Positions 61,210 through 64,000 of a DNA stretch of 64,000 nucleotides are shown here, one piece after another. The notes under the pieces were generated by a model, which ran no database searches, had not been told where the DNA came from, and saw only the letters and a list, made by a program, of their open reading frames with translations. The translations under genes were made by a program, and so were the position numbers. The DNA comes from Desulfatibacillum aliphaticivorans DSM 15576 (GTDB lineage: Bacteria; Desulfobacterota; Desulfobacteria; Desulfobacterales; Desulfatibacillaceae). The DNA is taken from positions 106,594 to 170,593 of the forward strand of contig NZ_KE386983.1 of the NCBI RefSeq assembly GCF_000429905.1. Reading direction: 5' to 3'. Every line of letters begins with the position of its first letter. Position 1 is the stretch's first letter.

Positions 61210-61260
61210 ATAAAAAAACGCCAAAGGATCTGTGCTTCAATCCTTTGGCGCGACATTTTT
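61210..61260. terminator. Bidirectional terminator
   Basis: CGCCAAAGGAT (61219-61229) and ATCCTTTGGCG (61240-61250) form an 11-bp stem. A seven-T run follows on the minus strand and ATTTTT on the plus strand, between two convergent genes. Confidence 0.9.
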
Positions 61261-61280
61261 GGGTTTATGGAAAACGCTGG

Positions 61281-61652
61281 TTATTTTTGATACCACTGGC
61301 CTTCGGCGTTTTGGAGCCAGTGGCCCGGGTCGGCTCTTTCCCCCAGTTGGATGGCACGGCGTTGGCCCACCAGTTCGGGAGTGGTTCCCTGTTTTTGGGC
61401 GATGTATGCATAAACCTGCTTGCGGTCCGCGTTTTCCGCGTTGACCAAATCCTGGCCTTCCCTGGAAGATCCTCTGAATTCAAGATAGCCTTGATTGTTT
61501 TCGCCGATAATCCCTTTGGCTTTTAACTGCTCCAAGGCGGGCAATCGCGAAGCCATGCGTTCTTTAATGCCTTCTCCAAAGCTGGCGCCTGCAAAGGCGA
61601 AAGCCGTAACCAGAAACATGGCTATGAACGCTGTAAAAATCCTTTTATTCAT
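61281..61652 (-). CDS. ydbL: YdbL-like periplasmic protein (DUF1318)
   Basis: A signal peptide (KRIFTAFIAMFLVTAFAFA) precedes ~100 residues with NADRKQVYAYIAQKQGTTPE, VGQRRAIQL and GHWLQNAEGQWYQK, matching the DUF1318/YdbL family. In E. coli ydbL follows ydbH and ynbE, and the same order is present here. YdbL is thought to help the YdbH-YnbE lipid-transfer bridge between the membranes. This is the last gene of the set, directly before the terminator. Confidence 0.9.
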   Translation of the reverse strand: MNKRIFTAFIAMFLVTAFAFAGASFGEGIKERMASRLPALEQLKAKGIIGENNQGYLEFRGSSREGQDLVNAENADRKQVYAYIAQKQGTTPELVGQRRAIQLGERADPGHWLQNAEGQWYQK

Positions 61653-61673
61653 AATGCTTCCTCCTGTGCATTT

Positions 61674-61892
61674 TTATTCCGTGGTTTTGGTCGTGGGGGA
61701 GGCGGAATCCTGATTGGCTTCCATGTTATCCAGGTCGCCGAAGAAGTCGTCCAACGCCTTGTCCACCTTGACGTTTACGTTGACATTCAGGTTGACTTCC
61801 ATGGGCGCCACCTCAATGCGATGTTCGGTCCTGCATCCTGCTGTTATCAGAAGCAGGGCCGCCGCCGTAAAGATAAAAACGTTTTTGGTCAT
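61674..61892 (-). CDS. ynbE: YnbE-like lipoprotein
   Basis: A 72-residue lipoprotein: MTKNVFIFTAAALLLITAGC (Cys20 lipobox), then HRIEVAPMEVNLNVNVNVKVD, the short beta-strand-rich stretch of YnbE that extends the YdbH beta-groove at the outer membrane. The Asn/Val alternation is characteristic. It lies 50 bases after ydbH stops and 21 bases before ydbL starts, all on the minus strand. Confidence 0.88.
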   Translation of the reverse strand: MTKNVFIFTAAALLLITAGCRTEHRIEVAPMEVNLNVNVNVKVDKALDDFFGDLDNMEANQDSASPTTKTTE

Positions 61893-61942
61893 TTTGCTTT
61901 CTCCCGGCCTGTTAGGTCGCGGCGCAGAGCGATTCGTGCGCC

Positions 61943-64000
61943 TTAAAAGTAATCCTTCAGTTTAATGCCGTATTTTAAAATCAGGTCCAAGGGCAGTTTG
62001 ATGTTCAAATTGAGCTTAATGCCCTGGAATATGGCTCCCTTTTCCGGGTTGTCCACTTTTTGGAAGTTTCCGGTTTTGGGGTCCGGAACCAAAGGCAGCG
62101 GCCCCGAAGGCTTGCCGTCAAGCTGGAGCTTGAGCATCAGGTTTTCGCCTTCCGAATTGATTTCCAGCTTGGCCCATTCGTATTGATAATCCTCCAGCGC
62201 CAGCTTGGCAAGGGCTATCTGCCCGGCCTGGGGCGTGCCGGAGTTGATTCCGTTCATGAAGTCGTCGCCGCCCTTGATCTTCAAGGCGCCGCCGTCTCCG
62301 GGCGTGGAGTACAGGTGGCCCTGGTCAAAGCGGAAATTGCCGTCGGTAATGCGCACGGGCACAATGCCGTTCAGGCTGCCTGAACCGTTGGCGCTGGGCG
62401 CTCCCAGTTGCTTGAGAAGCTCCACAAAGTCCAGCCTGTCGCAAAATAGAAGAAGTTCATAGTCCGAAACCCCGGCCTGCAAGTGGATGGCGGGGCTGTA
62501 CACCCGGCCCTTGCACCAGCTAAAGCTGCTGCGTTCCACAAAAAAGGACTGGGGGCTTTCCACAATGAACTCCACCCGGCCCTTGTTTATCTGAATATTG
62601 CCGGCCTTGATGGAGTCAAAGGAAAAGACCTGCCTGGGTGCGCTGCGCACCGCAACCAGATCCTCCATGTTCAGGGACAGGCTGACGCCGTTCATTTCCA
62701 TCTGGTATTCTGGCGCCTGGATCTTTCCGCCCGTCAATGAGGCTTCCATGCCGGTTTCCAGCTTACCCCTGTTGAACGAAGCAAAGCCTTTGACCGTCAA
62801 CAGCCCGTCGAAGGTATAGCCCTTTAACCCGTCGGCGAAGCGCTTCATGTCCAGGCCGGAAATCTGATGGCCATCCACCCCGAAGTGGGAATTGAGCTGA
62901 AACTCTCCATTATCGTCCAGGCCAGCATTGCCTCCGAATTCGATATTAAGCCCGGGAATTAAAAGGTCCGGGTGATTTCCGGCCAGGGACAGGAACATGT
63001 CCTTGCGCTCCAGGTCCATGGAGGCGGAGCCGAGTCTTTTTCCGGCTAAGCTGATGGACCTGATGGAAAGGCTTCCCTGATCCGTCTGTGAAGGATAAGT
63101 AAACGGCATTTTCCCCTGTATCCCGGAGGCCTGGAATTTAGGGCTGATGCCCCAAACCCTGGCGTCTTTAAACTCGGTTACGGCGCTTACAACAGGTTCT
63201 TTGCCGGGCGCCAACACCACCTTGCCAGTGCAGTCCAGGCCCGGAATTGTCGCCTGGGCGACGCCTGTTTCTACATTTATGACGGGCAGGGATGCAAAAA
63301 AGTCTACAACCATTGCTCCTTTGTCGTCGGTCGCGCCATGGGCTTTCCATTCAGGCTGGGCGACAAACGCGATGGCTGCTTCGTGTATTAGGGTGATGTC
63401 CTTTTTCGGAGGAATGTTTTTTATGGAAAATTCCAGCTTGCCGTCGCCGGACCGGGCCGCCGTGAACTCCACCTTGGCCTGGGCCGGGGTTTCCATGGAA
63501 AAAGGCAGATCCGGCAGCGCGCGGACTTTATAATCAAACCCTCCGGACGCCGTCAGGCCTCCGTCCTTCAATAGAACGCTTGTTTGCAGGGCCGGAATCT
63601 CCACATTGACCGGTTGGGAAATGTGAATATTTTCCAGGGCCAGGTCGGCTTGATTATTCTGAAACGAGGCCTTTAAGGTCAGGGGATTTTCCTGGGTCGA
63701 GACAAGCCTGACCGGGCCGGAGAGGATTTGCCCCTGGATAAACGCCGCCGAACCGGATACGGGCGCCAATTCCGCCTCATTCCAACCTCCCTGGGCGTTC
63801 AGTTTAACCCCTCCCTGCACCAACACGCCGGAAAGACGATGGATGAGGTCGCCGAATCGTCCGGCGTCCAAAACGTCCGAATCCAGGCGGACTTCCATGT
63901 TCCGGGCGGGGAGATTGATTGCGGCGTTGCATGCGATATCCTGTCCCCGCGGGAAGAGTTTCACATTGCAGTCAAACACTCCGGCGCCGCGCGTTATAAG
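61943..64000 (-). CDS. ydbH: YdbH-like AsmA/TamB-family lipid-transfer protein (5'-truncated by window)
   Basis: The frame is open to the window edge, so the N-terminus lies beyond 64000; 685 residues are visible. The sequence is almost entirely beta-strand, with repeated amphipathic pairs such as NLPARNMEVRLDSDVLDAG and GLLTVKGFASFNRGKLETGM, as in AsmA-like bridges. It ends GIKLNLNIKLPLDLILKYGIKL, a stretch that can continue into the YnbE strand. The position upstream of ynbE and ydbL fits E. coli ydbH (879 residues). It should move phospholipids between the inner and outer membranes. Confidence 0.9.
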   Translation of the reverse strand, partial: LITRGAGVFDCNVKLFPRGQDIACNAAINLPARNMEVRLDSDVLDAGRFGDLIHRLSGVLVQGGVKLNAQGGWNEAELAPVSGSAAFIQGQILSGPVRLVSTQENPLTLKASFQNNQADLALENIHISQPVNVEIPALQTSVLLKDGGLTASGGFDYKVRALPDLPFSMETPAQAKVEFTAARSGDGKLEFSIKNIPPKKDITLIHEAAIAFVAQPEWKAHGATDDKGAMVVDFFASLPVINVETGVAQATIPGLDCTGKVVLAPGKEPVVSAVTEFKDARVWGISPKFQASGIQGKMPFTYPSQTDQGSLSIRSISLAGKRLGSASMDLERKDMFLSLAGNHPDLLIPGLNIEFGGNAGLDDNGEFQLNSHFGVDGHQISGLDMKRFADGLKGYTFDGLLTVKGFASFNRGKLETGMEASLTGGKIQAPEYQMEMNGVSLSLNMEDLVAVRSAPRQVFSFDSIKAGNIQINKGRVEFIVESPQSFFVERSSFSWCKGRVYSPAIHLQAGVSDYELLLFCDRLDFVELLKQLGAPSANGSGSLNGIVPVRITDGNFRFDQGHLYSTPGDGGALKIKGGDDFMNGINSGTPQAGQIALAKLALEDYQYEWAKLEINSEGENLMLKLQLDGKPSGPLPLVPDPKTGNFQKVDNPEKGAIFQGIKLNLNIKLPLDLILKYGIKLKDYF

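Overview
The window looks like chromosomal DNA from a GC-rich anaerobic Desulfobacterota species, most like Desulfobacteraceae (Desulfatibacillum-type). This is inferred from the gene families: pyruvate phosphate dikinase with a PPi-type phosphofructokinase, an archaeal-style ADH-synthase aldolase, a DHH-CBS-poly(A) polymerase fusion, a C_GCAxxG_C_C protein, and several secreted or lipoprotein families typical of that group. There is no phage, IS transposase, CRISPR array or rRNA.

Layout. 1-8.1 kb: the 3' part of a huge Ala/Lys/Glu repeat protein, a secreted FG-GAP propeller, a periplasmic binding protein, and a minus-strand trio of membrane proteins whose middle gene is broken by an in-frame TGA. 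8.8-21.6 kb: mostly minus-strand housekeeping genes: a redox-type Cys protein, an enoyl-CoA hydratase-like protein, a stand-alone tRNA-Val unit, scpB, scpA, trpS, an M50 protease, a tRNA nucleotidyltransferase fusion, a cysteine desulfurase and ppdK. A 765-bp block of repeats separates trpS from scpA. 21.6-24.6 kb: a sparse region with a perfect 16-bp-stem hairpin, two small ORFs, a strong terminator, an alpha/beta hydrolase and the rho promoters. 24.6-30.8 kb: the rho-rpmE-prfA-prmC cluster followed by the PPi-phosphofructokinase.

31-38.9 kb is accessory: an overlapping AAA ATPase/TOPRIM-like pair that resembles two-gene anti-phage systems, a serine dehydratase, two paralogous small secreted Cys proteins flanking a zinc-ribbon protein, a DUF6178-like protein and an AmpG-like permease. 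39-50 kb holds glycosyltransferases, small envelope proteins, the ADH-synthase-like aldolase, a YVTN propeller and a PMT-like membrane glycosyltransferase. 50-58.2 kb carries a CrtC/AttH-like protein, a rifampicin-phosphotransferase-like dikinase, a hybrid histidine kinase and a ceramidase-like lipoprotein on one strand. 58.3-61.2 kb has a TMTC-like TPR membrane protein and a zinc-ribbon protein. The window ends in a minus-strand ydbH-ynbE-ydbL set, whose ydbH runs off the right edge.

Intergenic DNA carries several dispersed repeat families. The clearest is a ~200-bp composite element (three copies plus one rearranged copy and one lone half) made of a GCCTGGG hairpin and a TTCCCA/TGGGAA palindrome, with compensatory stem changes between copies. 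The most promising accessory system is the ATPase/TOPRIM pair at 31.0-32.7 kb.
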